A DNA stretch of 35,973 bases from CAZFAP01 sp964516325. GTDB taxonomy: Bacteria > Auribacterota > JABMQX01. The DNA lies in assembly GCA_964516325.1 (NCBI GenBank), contig CAZFAP010000031.1, positions 1-35,973 of the forward strand. Reading direction: 5' to 3'. The position numbers and the translations under genes are program-made. Below, in pieces: positions 1-9,828 of this stretch; the stretch's first letter is position 1; each line of letters starts with the position of its first letter. The notes under the pieces were generated by a model that worked only from the letters and a program-made list of their open reading frames with translations, ran no database searches and had not been told where the DNA came from.

Positions 1-1
1 G

Positions 2-100
2 CCGCAGTGGCTCGGCTTGTTTGCGGCGATTGCCGCTATCCTCGTGACCGTTAAAATCCTCATCCGATTTCGCCGCCGAAGAAAAGCTGCTTCTGCATGA
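2..100 (+). CDS. C-terminal fragment of a membrane protein
   Basis: Only the last 32 codons lie in the window; the frame is open from the left edge and ends at a TGA at 98-100. The visible tail is a hydrophobic stretch (LGLFAAIAAILV) followed by a strongly basic end (RFRRRRKAA), the pattern of a final transmembrane helix with a positively charged cytoplasmic tail. The family cannot be identified from this piece. The next gene starts about 77 bases downstream on the same strand. Confidence 0.5.
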   Translation, partial: PQWLGLFAAIAAILVTVKILIRFRRRRKAASA

Positions 101-176
101 CCTCTCGGTCTCTTCGGCGTTTCTCCGTCGGTCTTGTCGCGTGAGCCTCCGCGGGCTGCGGAATGGAGGAGTGAAC

Positions 177-3100
177 GTGCCAAGGAAACCCGGAAATGCG
201 CCTCCGACCTCGACCGTGAAGACTCTTGTTTTGCCCTTGTTCTTCATTTCGGGGGCGACGGGGCTGATCTACGAAGTAACTTGGACGAGGACGTTCGGCG
301 GGGTCTTCGGAAATACGGTATCTGCCATAAGCACCGTCCTGACGGCTTTCATGCTTGGGTTAGCGGTAGGAAGTTGGCTCTTCGGGAGGCTTGCGGATAG
401 GACCGAGCATCCGCTCAGGCTGTACGCTTTTTTGGAACTGAGGATAGGGTCTGTGCGGCTCTGTTCACGAGCATTCTCGGGGCGACCGACCTCTTTTATC
501 GTTGGTTCTTCCGCAGCTTTCATCCTGCGTTTTTCCCCCTGAGCCTTGTCCGATTCGTCCTGTCAACGCTCATCCTCCTTCTTCCCACCATGCTAATGGG
601 AGGGACTCTGCCCGTCCTGAGCAGACTGTGGGCGAATCAGCCGGTTAGCAAATCTACCGATGACAGGATTGGGCAAAGCGTTGGGTCTTTGTACGCGATC
701 AACACCCTTGGCGCCGTCGTCGGGACTTTTCTTTCCGGCTACCTGCTGATGAGGATGCTCGGCGTGAGAGCACCATCTATGCGGCAGCGGCGGCGAACGT
801 TTTCGTGGGTCTGGCGGCGTTTGGGCTATCTCGATTCATCTATCACCCGGCGATGGATGCGGCATCCTCAACCTTAGCAGCAAAACAGGCAGCTCGCGCC
901 CCGGAGAAAGGCAAGAAAGCTGCGATTGGTGGGCAGAGCGTGGGTCGCCACGAGCGCGTCGGCAAGGGAGCTGTGGAGGACATCGGCAGAAGGCGGCTGG
1001 TCTTGCTGCTGGCGGTGGGGGTCGCGGGATTTTGCGCGCTTGCCCTGGAAGTCCTCTGGACAAGAGTCCTGGTTTTCGTCCTCAGTACCTCCGCTTATGC
1101 CTTCGCATCCATGTTGACTTGCTTTCTTTTGGGGATTGCTCTGGGCAGCTTTATCTGTGCCCGCCTATTGTTGAGGAGAATAAAGAACACGCTTTTCTCG
1201 CTGGGTGTAGTGGAGTTCCTCATAGCCCTTTCGGCGCTCTCATCCATTCCTCTTCTGGGAAAGCTCTGGCACATTGACTACGTGCTCACGTGGAAGATGC
1301 GTTCCGGCAGCTTCTCGAAGGAAATCCTGGCCCATTTCGTTGACTCCTCCCTGATCCTCCTGATCCCGACGATGCTCATGGGCGCCGCTTTCCCGATTGC
1401 GGTCAAAGCCTACACGCAGTCCTGGAAAGCCGTTGGACGCGGGGTAGGGGAGGTTTACGCGAGCAACACCGTCTGATGCGTCCTCGGTTTCTTTGCCGCG
1501 GGCTTTGTCATGGCGTCGTTGCTTGGTTTGCGGGACAGCTTTTTGCTTGTCGCAGCGATGCAGTTGTTGCTCGCCGTTTGGCTCGTCTTCCTTTCGGAGA
1601 AGCGGCGCGCGGCGGTTCGTGCCCCAGCGGCGGTCTTCTCCGCAATAGTCCTTGTGATTAGCGCACTGAGCATCCCCCGAGACGTATTCTTGCGGACGAT
1701 GAACACCTATCATTATCCCAGCCGGATTGTTTACATCAAGGACGATGCCACGGGGACGGTAACCGTCCACGACCTCCCGGATGGAGACCGCCTCATTGCC
1801 GTTGACGGGGTTGACGTGGCGGGCGTTGACCTCATGCTTCGGACGACGCAAAAGCTCCAGGGTTATGTCCCCCTTTTCGTCCATGAGAATCCGAAGAAGG
1901 TTCTCCAAATTGGCTTCGGGAGCGGCGAGACCTCACGGGTCGGCCTCGGTTTCGGTGTCGAGGAATACAGCATCGTCGAAATATGCCCGGGGATATTCGA
2001 AGCGGGCAGGTACTTTGAGAAGATCAATCGCGGTTCGTACCGCGACCCGAAGCTGAGAAAAATCATCATGGACGGGAAGAACTTCGTGAAGCTCACGGAC
2101 GAGAAGTTCGACGTCATCATGAACGATTCCACCTATCCGGGCACCACCGGAAGCTCGGCTCTTTACACGTATGACCATTTCAAAGAATGCCGCAAGCAGT
2201 TAGAGCCCGGAGGCGTTCTGTCCTGCTGGGTGCCTCTCGACTTGCGACCGGAAGATTTTCAGACGATTGTGAAAAGCTTCCAGGCCGTCATGCCTCATTC
2301 CTCTCTCTGGATGGCGCAGAACTGCCTTAATAAGCATGCCGTATTGGTGGGGACGATGTCTCCGCTGCGAGTCGGCTTTCGGCGAGCGAGGAAATTGCTC
2401 GAAAGGCCGGACATCTCCTCTGACCTGGCTGAGGTCAATATCCAGACGGTCTATGACTTTCTGGATTGTTTCGTGGTCGGCGAGGAGGGGCTGCGAAGAA
2501 TAGCCCGCGGCTCGCCTCTGAACACCGACGACAAACCCGTTCTGGAGTTCGGAGCCGCCATAAAGCGGGATGTGGACGCCTGCTGGGAGACGGTGCTCGG
2601 TTGGGTTTCCAAGCACCACTCTCCGGTCTTGCCTCATGTCTTGGACTTGGGCGAAACGCAGGAGGAGTCGCAGCAGGTCGAGGCCACTCTGAAGCAGTAT
2701 TCCTCCGCTACGGGGCACGTCCTCCGCGGACTTCTGGCGATGATGCATCAAGACGCGGACGTATTGAATTACGAATTCGAGACGGCCAGGAATCTCAATC
2801 CGGACGATCGCGATGTCGAAAGCTGCCTCGATGAGCTGAGGTCGGAAGTCAAGGCGCTTTCTGCTGCCGTGCAGCGCATGCCCAGGAACGCTTCTCTGCG
2901 GTGGCGGCTCGCTCAGAAATATCTGCTGTTACAGGACTACGAGCATGCAGCTCAGGAGTGCTCGAGTTTTCTCGAACTCGAACCGGCAAGCGCCGGAGGG
3001 TGGTATCATCTCGGAGTGTACTACAAGGGAATGAAGCAACTCGACAAGGCGCTCCCGGCCTTCCGAAAAGCTGTCGAGTTGGACCCTGCATTGGCCTCCG

Positions 3101-3459
3101 CCTATTTCCAGCTTGGCGAGGCGTACGGGGAGAAGGGCGATTTCACTTCGTCCTCCCGAAACTACGAGAAGGCTCTTTCCTTGAACCCGCGCTCGCAGAG
3201 AATCTTTCTCTCTATGGCCGACACGTACTACAAGCTGGGGCGGGGCGCGGAGTCGGTCGAGGTTTTGAGACGGAGTGTCTCGATTTGGCCAAACTTTGTG
3301 CCCGCCTACGACAAGCTATCTCGGGGGTTCTTCAGACTGGGGAATCACGAGTTGTCGCTTCAGGCAATTGAGAAAGCTGTCGAGCTTGCTCCAAATGATT
3401 CTATGCTCCAGAGCCGAAGGGAAGCTGTGCGGCGCGCCGTCGAGGAGGCGTCTCGTTGA
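177..3459 (+). pseudogene. Broken membrane spermidine-synthase-like protein with C-terminal TPRs
   Basis: This is one gene spread over three frames. The N-terminal half is the multi-helix domain found in fused MFS/spermidine-synthase proteins, present as two similar halves (SGATGLIYEVTWTR near 240-290 and FCALALEVLWTRVL near 1033-1075). A SAM-binding aminopropyltransferase-like domain follows at about 1850-2560 (VLQIGFGSGE, then FDVIMNDSTYP and LEPGGVLSCWVPLD). TPR repeats fill about 2850-3440. Reading runs in frame 3 to about 449, frame 2 to about 766, then frame 1. Each shift is repaired by adding one G, and the repaired gene has about 1094 codons. An in-frame TGA at 1474-1476 sits where the family has glycine in an NT-(V/L)-G motif. 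The GTG at 177 is chosen as start because GGAGG lies 7 bases upstream. From 1510 to 3459 the frame is intact. The gene is either decayed or carries clustered sequence errors. The family is polyamine-synthase-like, but the substrate is unknown. Confidence 0.75.
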
Positions 3460-3535
3460 GGCACATGATGGGCGCGGTGTGCTTGGCGAGCGCGCTATCA
3501 GCAAAGCAGCCCACCTCAAAGCGACTGTCATTTGC

Positions 3536-4477
3536 TCAGGCGATGACGGGGCGAGGAACAAGGCCGGCGCGCTTGACGACTTCCGGTATGATTTCCTCCC
3601 ATTCGACCGTGGAGATGTGGACTCCGCGCAGTGGCTTGAGCTCGCGCAATTGCTGGACAATCTCCACGCAGACACGCACTCCCTCTTCCTTAGGGTCCCC
3701 GGATTGTTCGATCCTCTTTATCAAATCATCGGGAATGGACATCCCCGAAACGCTCTCCTTCATATACACAAGGGCCTTGTGAGATTTGACTGGCATCACG
3801 CCACCGAGGATCGCAACCTTCTCGTGCAAGCCAGCGTCAACCACCCGCGAGAGCCATTCCTTGAATCTCGGTACGTCGAAGACCGTCTGCGTCTGAATGA
3901 AATCGGCGCCAGCGGCGACCTTCTTGGCGAGACGCAGAATGCGGAATTCGAGCGGCGGCGCGAACGGATTCGCCGCTGCCCCGACCAAAATCTTCGGGGG
4001 GAGGAGGTCCGCTTTCTTTGAGTTCCTCAATTCCTCGCCGCACAGCAGCGTCCCCTCGTCCCTCATCCGCTTAGCCAACCGAACGAGCTGAATGGAATCT
4101 ATGTCATAGACTCCCTTTGCGTCGGGCTGGTTGCCGAGCGTCTGATGGTCGCCGGAAAGGCAGAGGATGTTCTTAATCCCAAGCGATGCCGCGCCAAGAA
4201 TGTCGCTCTGAAGCGCAATGCGGTTTCTGTCGCGGCAGGTCATCTGCATCACCGGCTCGCCCCCTTCCTCTAGGACGATTTTCGCGGCCGCCATGCTGGA
4301 GACCCGGACAATCGCCGTCTGATTGTCCGTGATGTTAACCGCATCAACGGCGCCTTTCAGAAGTCTTGCCTTTTTCCTGACGAGGTCAGGGGCAACGCTC
4401 TTGGGCGGTCCCAGTTCTCCGGTCACTGCGAAGCCGCCCGACGCAAGAACCTTTTCCAGGTTCGATGATGCTTTCAT
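3536..4477 (-). CDS. metF: Methylenetetrahydrofolate reductase, MetF-type
   Basis: A 313-residue TIM-barrel protein of the 5,10-methylenetetrahydrofolate reductase family, which converts methylene-THF to methyl-THF for methionine synthesis or, in acetogens, for the methyl branch of the Wood-Ljungdahl pathway. Visible family features are the N-terminal TGELGPPK strand, NITDNQTA, the LCLSGDHQTLGNQPDAK stretch and GADFIQTQTVFD. The length is normal for bacterial MetF. The start codon overlaps the stop of the upstream metV-like gene in an ATGA arrangement (4474-4477), so the two are translationally coupled and probably form a two-subunit enzyme. The gene ends convergently with the broken TPR gene. 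Confidence in the family is high; whether it serves methionine or C1 fixation cannot be decided here. Confidence 0.93.
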   Translation of the reverse strand: MKASSNLEKVLASGGFAVTGELGPPKSVAPDLVRKKARLLKGAVDAVNITDNQTAIVRVSSMAAAKIVLEEGGEPVMQMTCRDRNRIALQSDILGAASLGIKNILCLSGDHQTLGNQPDAKGVYDIDSIQLVRLAKRMRDEGTLLCGEELRNSKKADLLPPKILVGAAANPFAPPLEFRILRLAKKVAAGADFIQTQTVFDVPRFKEWLSRVVDAGLHEKVAILGGVMPVKSHKALVYMKESVSGMSIPDDLIKRIEQSGDPKEEGVRVCVEIVQQLRELKPLRGVHISTVEWEEIIPEVVKRAGLVPRPVIA

Positions 4478-4896
4478 GCTTGCTTCCCCGTCGCTCCTGC
4501 CAGAGCCTGCCGCTTGAGATTTCGCTTAAAGTCCCGTTGGCCGTCCCTGCCGCTGAAGTAATTGATCCAGGCGGAAGTGTTTTCGAGCTGCCAGTCTATT
4601 GTGAACTGAATCACTTCCAACTTCCCGATGCGACCAAGAAATTTCGACCTGTTGTAGATGAGCGCCCAGATGCATTTCCGCTCCGGATACACCTCACAAT
4701 GAGAGTTCTCCCTCGTCCCGCCGCAGGGGCCGTCCCGAAGCTGCTTGGGACATCGCATGGGACAGGTGAAGCCGGTGAATTGCAGAACGCATTGCCCGCA
4801 CATGTGGCAGCGGAAAACGATCTTCTTGAAAATGAACTCCGCCGTGATAATGACGTAGTAGGGGATTCTCGCCGCCTTTTTCAAAACGAGCATCAT
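4474..4896 (-). CDS. metV: MetV-like zinc/iron-cluster partner of MetF
   Basis: A small cysteine-rich protein matching the pattern of the methylene-THF reductase C-terminal family (MetV). The core holds CHMCGQCVLQFTGFTCPMRC, then CPKQLRDGPCGGT and CEVYPERKCIWALIYNRS. The many ordered cysteines suggest metal or iron-sulfur cluster binding. In acetogens MetV pairs with MetF and links it to electron donors, and here it overlaps metF by 4 bases. I prefer the ATG pair at 4896/4893 because an AAAGG lies just upstream. The frame could also start at an ATG at 4950, giving 158 residues, but that ATG has no visible ribosome binding site and adds a hydrophilic segment. The role is inferred from family and context. 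Confidence 0.85.
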   Translation of the reverse strand: MMLVLKKAARIPYYVIITAEFIFKKIVFRCHMCGQCVLQFTGFTCPMRCPKQLRDGPCGGTRENSHCEVYPERKCIWALIYNRSKFLGRIGKLEVIQFTIDWQLENTSAWINYFSGRDGQRDFKRNLKRQALAGATGKQA

Positions 4897-5117
4897 GGCC
4901 TTTCCATTTCTGAACAACTCATCGTCGCCGGATTCGCCGCGAAACACCATGACGAATAAGGCAAAGGTGCATTTTTCGCAAGGAGTTTTTGATTGGAGCG
5001 GTTATTTCTCTGTGTCAGTCGTGCGGAGTGCCTTCGGTGGGAACGCTGCGACATATTTCGCACGCGGTCTCACTCCCGGCGTCTTGCGGGCCAATGAAGC
5101 GCGTTAGCTTGCCGGGG

Positions 5118-6101
5118 TCAGGAGCGGGGGACGATTCTTATGTCGCCCGCAGAGATTCTTGCGGTAATGCCGCTATCGAGTCGAAGGAGCAGGCTGCCAT
5201 CCTCGTCGAGACCGGTGGGAAATCCGGTGAGGGTCCGTCCCTCGCTGCGCGCTTCCAGTCGCCGCCCAAGCGTCAGGGAAAGGTCCGTCCACTCGTCAAT
5301 GATGGGAGAAAAGCCTTCTCGGAGAAGGCAGCGGTATCGGTCCTCCAGGTCTTTCAGGAACCGCGCCGCCACCTCCACTCGATCGCATTTTTTCCCGGTC
5401 TCAATGGCTGCGGAAGTGCAGTTGTGACGCAAGCTCAAAGGAATCTCGTGCTTCTCGAGGTTGAGGTTGAGACCAACACCGACGACGGCGTGGTGAACTT
5501 GGTCAAGCTCGGCGACAAGCTCGGTTAGTATGCCGCCCGCCTTCTTGCCATGAACGCAAATGTCGTTGGGCCACTTGATGAGGGCGGGGAGAGCGAACAG
5601 GTCCCGCAGGCATACAGCGGCGGAGACGGCCGCAGTTATCCCCAGTTGTGATGCGCGACCCGGCGCGAAGGGGGGACGGAGGATGAGGGACAAAATGAGG
5701 TTCTTCCCCGCCGGGGAAAACCATTTCCGCCCGAACCGCCCCCGACCTCCGGTCTGATATTCCGCGAGGACCACAGTCCCCTCCGGCGCGCCTTCCGCCG
5801 CCAGTTGAAGAGCTATGTTGTTCGTTGATCCAACCTCCTGATAATAGTGGATTGCTTTGCCCAAAAAGCGGGTTTTCAGCCGCAGCCGGAGTTCCTGCGG
5901 GAGCATTTTGTCGGGGACAGCAAGGAGCTTGTAGCCGAGGTGTGTCTGGGCGGCGAACTCGTACCCAAGTTTTTTGAGAAGATGGATGTGGTTCCAGATG
6001 GTGGTTCTCGAGACGCCGAGCTTCTCGGCCAGTTCTTCCCCGGAAAGAAACCTCCCTCGGTTTTCGTGGAAGATGCTGATGAGTTCCTCGTTCAAACCCA
6101 T
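5118..6101 (-). CDS. birA: Biotin--protein ligase / biotin operon repressor BirA
   Basis: A 327-residue bifunctional BirA. An N-terminal winged helix-turn-helix (about residues 1-65, GVSRTTIWNHIHLLKKLGYE) is followed by the biotin protein ligase catalytic domain with STNN, the biotinyl-AMP loop GGRGRFGRKW and the KWPNDI motif. A C-terminal SH3-like domain ends near residue 325. The protein attaches biotin to carboxylase carrier domains, and the HTH suggests it also represses biotin genes in response to biotinyl-AMP. The start overlaps the 3' end of nadC by 10 bases, so the two are co-transcribed; nadC-birA adjacency is common in bacteria. No biotin synthesis gene lies in the window. Confidence 0.95.
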   Translation of the reverse strand: MGLNEELISIFHENRGRFLSGEELAEKLGVSRTTIWNHIHLLKKLGYEFAAQTHLGYKLLAVPDKMLPQELRLRLKTRFLGKAIHYYQEVGSTNNIALQLAAEGAPEGTVVLAEYQTGGRGRFGRKWFSPAGKNLILSLILRPPFAPGRASQLGITAAVSAAVCLRDLFALPALIKWPNDICVHGKKAGGILTELVAELDQVHHAVVGVGLNLNLEKHEIPLSLRHNCTSAAIETGKKCDRVEVAARFLKDLEDRYRCLLREGFSPIIDEWTDLSLTLGRRLEARSEGRTLTGFPTGLDEDGSLLLRLDSGITARISAGDIRIVPRS

Positions 6102-6952
6102 TCGCTCAGCTCCATCTTCATGTTGATGCTCCTGGCCGCTGTCGTCAGAGCACCAATCGAGATGCAGTCAACCCCGGTGCGAGCGATGTCCTCGACGTTC
6201 TCCAACGTCACCCCTCCGGAAGCCTCCAGGAGAACCTCCCCCGTCGCCATTTTTACCGCCTGCTCGATTTCCGACACGGACATATTATCGAGGAGAATGA
6301 TGTCAGGCTGAGCCTTCAGTGCCTGCTCCAGTTCCCGCAGGTTCTCGACTTCAACCTCAACCTGAACGTTGGGGTTAAACTTTCTTGCCCGCCGGATAGC
6401 CGTTGGAATCGCCTGCGCTTTATCCCCTGCAATGGCTCGCAGGTGATTGTCCTTTATCAGAAACATGTCATATAACCCCATTCTGTGGTTCGAGCCGCCG
6501 CCCATCCTGACCGCATATTTTTCGAGGTAGCGCTGCCCCGGAATCGTCTTGCGGGTGTCCATGATCTTGGTCCCAAATGGCTTCGTCTTGGCGACGAACC
6601 TGGACGTCAGTGTGGCGATGCCGGAAAGCCGCTGGACGAAATTGAGCGATAGCCGCTCCCCTGTCAGAATACTCCGAGCAGACCCATGCAGCCTTGCGAC
6701 GACGGTTCCTTTCGTCGCCCGCTCACCGTCCTCGAGTTCCTTCTGAAAGTCGAGCTCCTCATCAATCGTCTCATAGACGACATGCGCGACAGGTAGCCCA
6801 GCCACCACGCAGTCCTCCTCGACGACGATTTCCGCCTTTGCCCCGCGGTTTCTGTCAACCACGGCGTTGGTCGTAATATCCCCGGGTCCCACATCCTCCT
6901 CAATGGCCGTAGCCACAATTCGTGCAAGAATGTCGGGGTCAAGCTGGCTCAT
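6092..6952 (-). CDS. nadC: Nicotinate-nucleotide pyrophosphorylase (quinolinate PRTase)
   Basis: A 286-residue type II phosphoribosyltransferase that converts quinolinate and PRPP to nicotinate mononucleotide in de novo NAD synthesis. Diagnostic segments are EEDVGPGDITTNAVV at the N-terminus, ERLSLNFVQRLSGIATLT, the active-site run DTRKTIPGQRYLEKYAVRMG, GGGSNHR and LIKDNH. The C-terminus holds ILLDNMS and EASGGVTLENV. The length is typical. The ATG at 6952 is preceded by a GGGAGGG ribosome binding site. It is the first gene of a pair with birA. The roughly 160-base gap before valS shows only a short CCCAT/ATGGG inverted repeat near 7078-7093. Confidence 0.96.
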   Translation of the reverse strand: MSQLDPDILARIVATAIEEDVGPGDITTNAVVDRNRGAKAEIVVEEDCVVAGLPVAHVVYETIDEELDFQKELEDGERATKGTVVARLHGSARSILTGERLSLNFVQRLSGIATLTSRFVAKTKPFGTKIMDTRKTIPGQRYLEKYAVRMGGGSNHRMGLYDMFLIKDNHLRAIAGDKAQAIPTAIRRARKFNPNVQVEVEVENLRELEQALKAQPDIILLDNMSVSEIEQAVKMATGEVLLEASGGVTLENVEDIARTGVDCISIGALTTAARSINMKMELSEWV

Positions 6953-7110
6953 AGGGCAACCCTCCCATGTCTTCCTGAAGGGCTAATTGCTTGTGAACTC
7001 AAACGGCGCCGCGCTCCGTAGGCGCTGAGGCCAATCGCTGCTGCGTGGCTTGAGGCTTCTATTCGCAAAAGTGGACCCCCATCCGTGCATGGGAAACCTT
7101 GAACAGACCC

Positions 7111-9747
7111 CTATTGCAGAAGGGCCAGGTTCTTCCTGATTTTCTCGACCTGAGCCGTCAGAGCCGAAAGGCGTTCCCTTTGTTTCTGAACGACCTCGGC
7201 GGGTGCTTTCTCAAGGAAATCGCGGTTTTCCAGCTTGCGTCTTATTCGCTCGAGGTCGCTGTTGACCTTCTCGTATTGCTTCTTCCACCGTGCAGCCTCG
7301 GCTTCAACGTCAATCTCTCCCTCCAGACGCAGGTAGATTGTCCCGAGAGGCGTGATAGCCGAAGGGGACAACCGTGGCGGAGTGTAGCCCAGGTCAACCG
7401 CGACCTCGGACGCTCGAAGCATCAAGGCGATGTTCTCTCGCTCCGCAATAACGAACTCCAGCTCTTTCTCCCCGGAGGGCTTGACCGCGAACCTCACACT
7501 CTTCCCGGGCGGTATGTCATACTCCGCGCGAAGGTTTCGTCCCAGGCGGATCAGCTCGTACTTCCGCGCGACCATATCCACGGTTTCCATGCGGAGGGGA
7601 AACCTGTGAGGCTTCGGCCAGGGGGAGACCATCAGAAACCTCGTGTCGTCCCGTGGTAGAAAACTCCAGATACCCTCCGTCAGGAAGGGCATAAACGGGT
7701 GCAGGAGCTTCAAGGAGTCGGTCAAGAGCAGGTATAGGACTTTTTGCGTGCGTTCTTTCTCCTCTCTTGACTCGCCGAACAGTTTCGGTTTGGCGTACTC
7801 GATATAGAGGTCACAGAAATGGTGCCAGAAGAAATCGTAGATGGCAGACGCGGCGTCGCTGAACCGATATTTTCTCAGACTGGCTGACACCTCTTGAATC
7901 GTGTGGTCCAGCCTGGAAAGGATGTAGGCGTCGTCCGCAGACAGGGAATCCGTCTTCAGGCCAGCGACTTCCGGGCGTCCGTCCAGACTGGACAGTACAA
8001 ACCGCGAGGCGTTCCAAATCTTGTTGGCGAAGTTCCGCCCGATCTCGAACTTCTCCTTGGACAGGAACACGTCCTGCCCCTGCGCCGTGATCAGGATGAT
8101 GCTGAACCGCAGCGCGTCGGCGCCGAACTCTCTGATGATTTCGAGAGGGTCAATGATGTTGCCGAGGGACTTGCTCATCTTCGCGCCGCTATCGTCGCGG
8201 ACAGTCCCGTGGATGTAGATGTCCCGGAAAGGAATATCCCCCATAAACTCCAATCCGGCCACGATCATCTTGGCGACCCAGAAGAAGATGATCTCCTGCG
8301 CTGTAACCAGCGATTCAGTCGGATAATAAAATCGGAGGTCCGGATTCTCGTCCGGCCAACCGAGCGTCGAGAATGGCCACAGCCACGACGAAAACCACGT
8401 GTCGAGGACGTCCTCGTCCTGCTTCACGTTGCTTCCCAAACATTTCGGGCAGGACTGCGGGCGAACGATGGAGGCAACGACTTCTTGACAGTTCTGGCAG
8501 TACCAGATGGGGAGTCTGTGCCCCCACCATAGTTGCCGGGAGATGCACCAATCGCGAATGTTCTCCATCCAGTTGATGTAAATCTTCGTCCAGCGCTTCG
8601 GATAGAATTTTATCCTCCCATCGAGGACCGCCTGCAACGCGGGCGCCGCCAGCGACTTCATTCGGACGAACCATTGCAGAGAGAGCCGCGGCTCCACGAT
8701 TGTGTCGCACCGGTAGCATCTCCCCAGGGCATACGTGTGCTTCTCCACCTTCTCGACCAGCCCCCGTTCGTCGAGGTCCTCCAGAAGCTTCGTGCGGCAG
8801 ATGAATCTCTCTAAACCACGGTAAGGCCCCGCGTTCTCGTTCATCACGGCGTTTTCATCCATTACGTTGACGGAAGGCAGATTCTGACGCTGCGCTATCA
8901 GGAAGTCGTTCGGATCGTGCGCCGGCGTTACCTTAACGATTCCCGTGCCGAACTTCGGGTCCACAAAATCGTCTGCCACGACGGCGAGCTCCCTTCCGAG
9001 GACCGGCAGCAGAACCACCTTCTCCCTCAGCTCTTGCAACCGCTTGTCCTTTGGATTCAAGGCGACGGCAACGTCCCCCAGCATGGTCTCGGGCCGGGTG
9101 GTGGCGACGATGATGAAATCGTCTCGGTCCTTGACCGGGTACTTGATGTAATAGAGTTTCCCTTCCTGGTCCGTGCGGGTGACCTCCTCGTCGGACAGGG
9201 CAGTCTGGCAGCGAGGACACCAGTTGACGATGTAATTTCCGCGGTAGATGTACCCTTTCTTGTAGAGACGGAGAAAGACCTCTTGCACTGCTCGGGTCAA
9301 TCCCTCGTCCATAGTGAACCGCTCCCGCTGCCAATCGCAGGAACAGCCCAACTTCTGGAGTTGCTGCTTGATGGTATTACCGTGCTTCTCCTTCCATTCC
9401 CAGACCTTTTCAACGAACTTCTCTCTGCCGAGGTCTTTCCGGGACAGGTTCTCCCTGGCGAGGCTCTTTTCAACGGCATTCTGAGTGGCGATCCCGGCGT
9501 GGTCCGTACCATACAACCACAGCGTGTTGAAGCCCGACATCCTCTTCCAACGGATGAGAATGTCCTGGATGGTATTGTTGAGGGCATGCCCCATGTGGAG
9601 CACGCCGGTGATGTTTGGAGGTGGGATAGCTATGCAGTACGGCTCTCCTCCAGAGCCGGACTCGGCGTGGAAGAGGTTATTCTTGCGCCAGAGTTCAAAT
9701 ATTCCGTCCTCGGTTTCCCGAGGATTATATTGTTTTGCGATCTCCAT
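7111..9747 (-). CDS. valS: Valyl-tRNA synthetase
   Basis: A class I aminoacyl-tRNA synthetase of about 878 residues that charges tRNA-Val. It shows PPPNITGVLHMGHALN (the HIGH-type signature), LYGTDHAGIATQ, an editing (CP1) domain with TTRPETMLGDVAV, WCISRQLWWGHRLPIWYC, a zinc-like CQNC...CPKC region, DTWFSSWLWPFSTLGWP, and the KMSKS loop GAKMSKSLGNIIDP. A C-terminal coiled coil typical of ValRS ends the protein (ERIRRKLENRDFLEKAP). I place the start at the ATG at 9747, because the protein then begins MEIAKQYNP as in relatives. The frame extends to a TTG at 9768 with no better ribosome site. No T-box-like leader is visible upstream. Confidence 0.97.
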   Translation of the reverse strand: MEIAKQYNPRETEDGIFELWRKNNLFHAESGSGGEPYCIAIPPPNITGVLHMGHALNNTIQDILIRWKRMSGFNTLWLYGTDHAGIATQNAVEKSLARENLSRKDLGREKFVEKVWEWKEKHGNTIKQQLQKLGCSCDWQRERFTMDEGLTRAVQEVFLRLYKKGYIYRGNYIVNWCPRCQTALSDEEVTRTDQEGKLYYIKYPVKDRDDFIIVATTRPETMLGDVAVALNPKDKRLQELREKVVLLPVLGRELAVVADDFVDPKFGTGIVKVTPAHDPNDFLIAQRQNLPSVNVMDENAVMNENAGPYRGLERFICRTKLLEDLDERGLVEKVEKHTYALGRCYRCDTIVEPRLSLQWFVRMKSLAAPALQAVLDGRIKFYPKRWTKIYINWMENIRDWCISRQLWWGHRLPIWYCQNCQEVVASIVRPQSCPKCLGSNVKQDEDVLDTWFSSWLWPFSTLGWPDENPDLRFYYPTESLVTAQEIIFFWVAKMIVAGLEFMGDIPFRDIYIHGTVRDDSGAKMSKSLGNIIDPLEIIREFGADALRFSIILITAQGQDVFLSKEKFEIGRNFANKIWNASRFVLSSLDGRPEVAGLKTDSLSADDAYILSRLDHTIQEVSASLRKYRFSDAASAIYDFFWHHFCDLYIEYAKPKLFGESREEKERTQKVLYLLLTDSLKLLHPFMPFLTEGIWSFLPRDDTRFLMVSPWPKPHRFPLRMETVDMVARKYELIRLGRNLRAEYDIPPGKSVRFAVKPSGEKELEFVIAERENIALMLRASEVAVDLGYTPPRLSPSAITPLGTIYLRLEGEIDVEAEAARWKKQYEKVNSDLERIRRKLENRDFLEKAPAEVVQKQRERLSALTAQVEKIRKNLALLQ

Positions 9748-9828
9748 GGGAGCGATGTGGATTGGCAAATCGTTGCATGGGGACTGGAGACACTTGCGAT
9801 CCGCAGCGCGCGGCGCCGTCAGGTATGC

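Noticed and set aside
1474..1476. TGA read as selenocysteine or as glycine in an altered genetic code
   Set aside because: The position aligns with a family glycine, no SECIS-like hairpin is apparent after it, and many intact genes in the window end at TGA. The same gene also has two frameshifts.
5023..5117. Minus-strand open stretch containing CEIC between birA and metV
   Set aside because: There is no ATG, GTG or TTG start with a ribosome site, and the frame is closed by a stop just upstream; it is too short to support.
9748..9828. T-box or other tRNA-sensing leader for valS
   Set aside because: Only about 80 bases separate lysC from valS, and no T-box consensus or specifier hairpin is visible.
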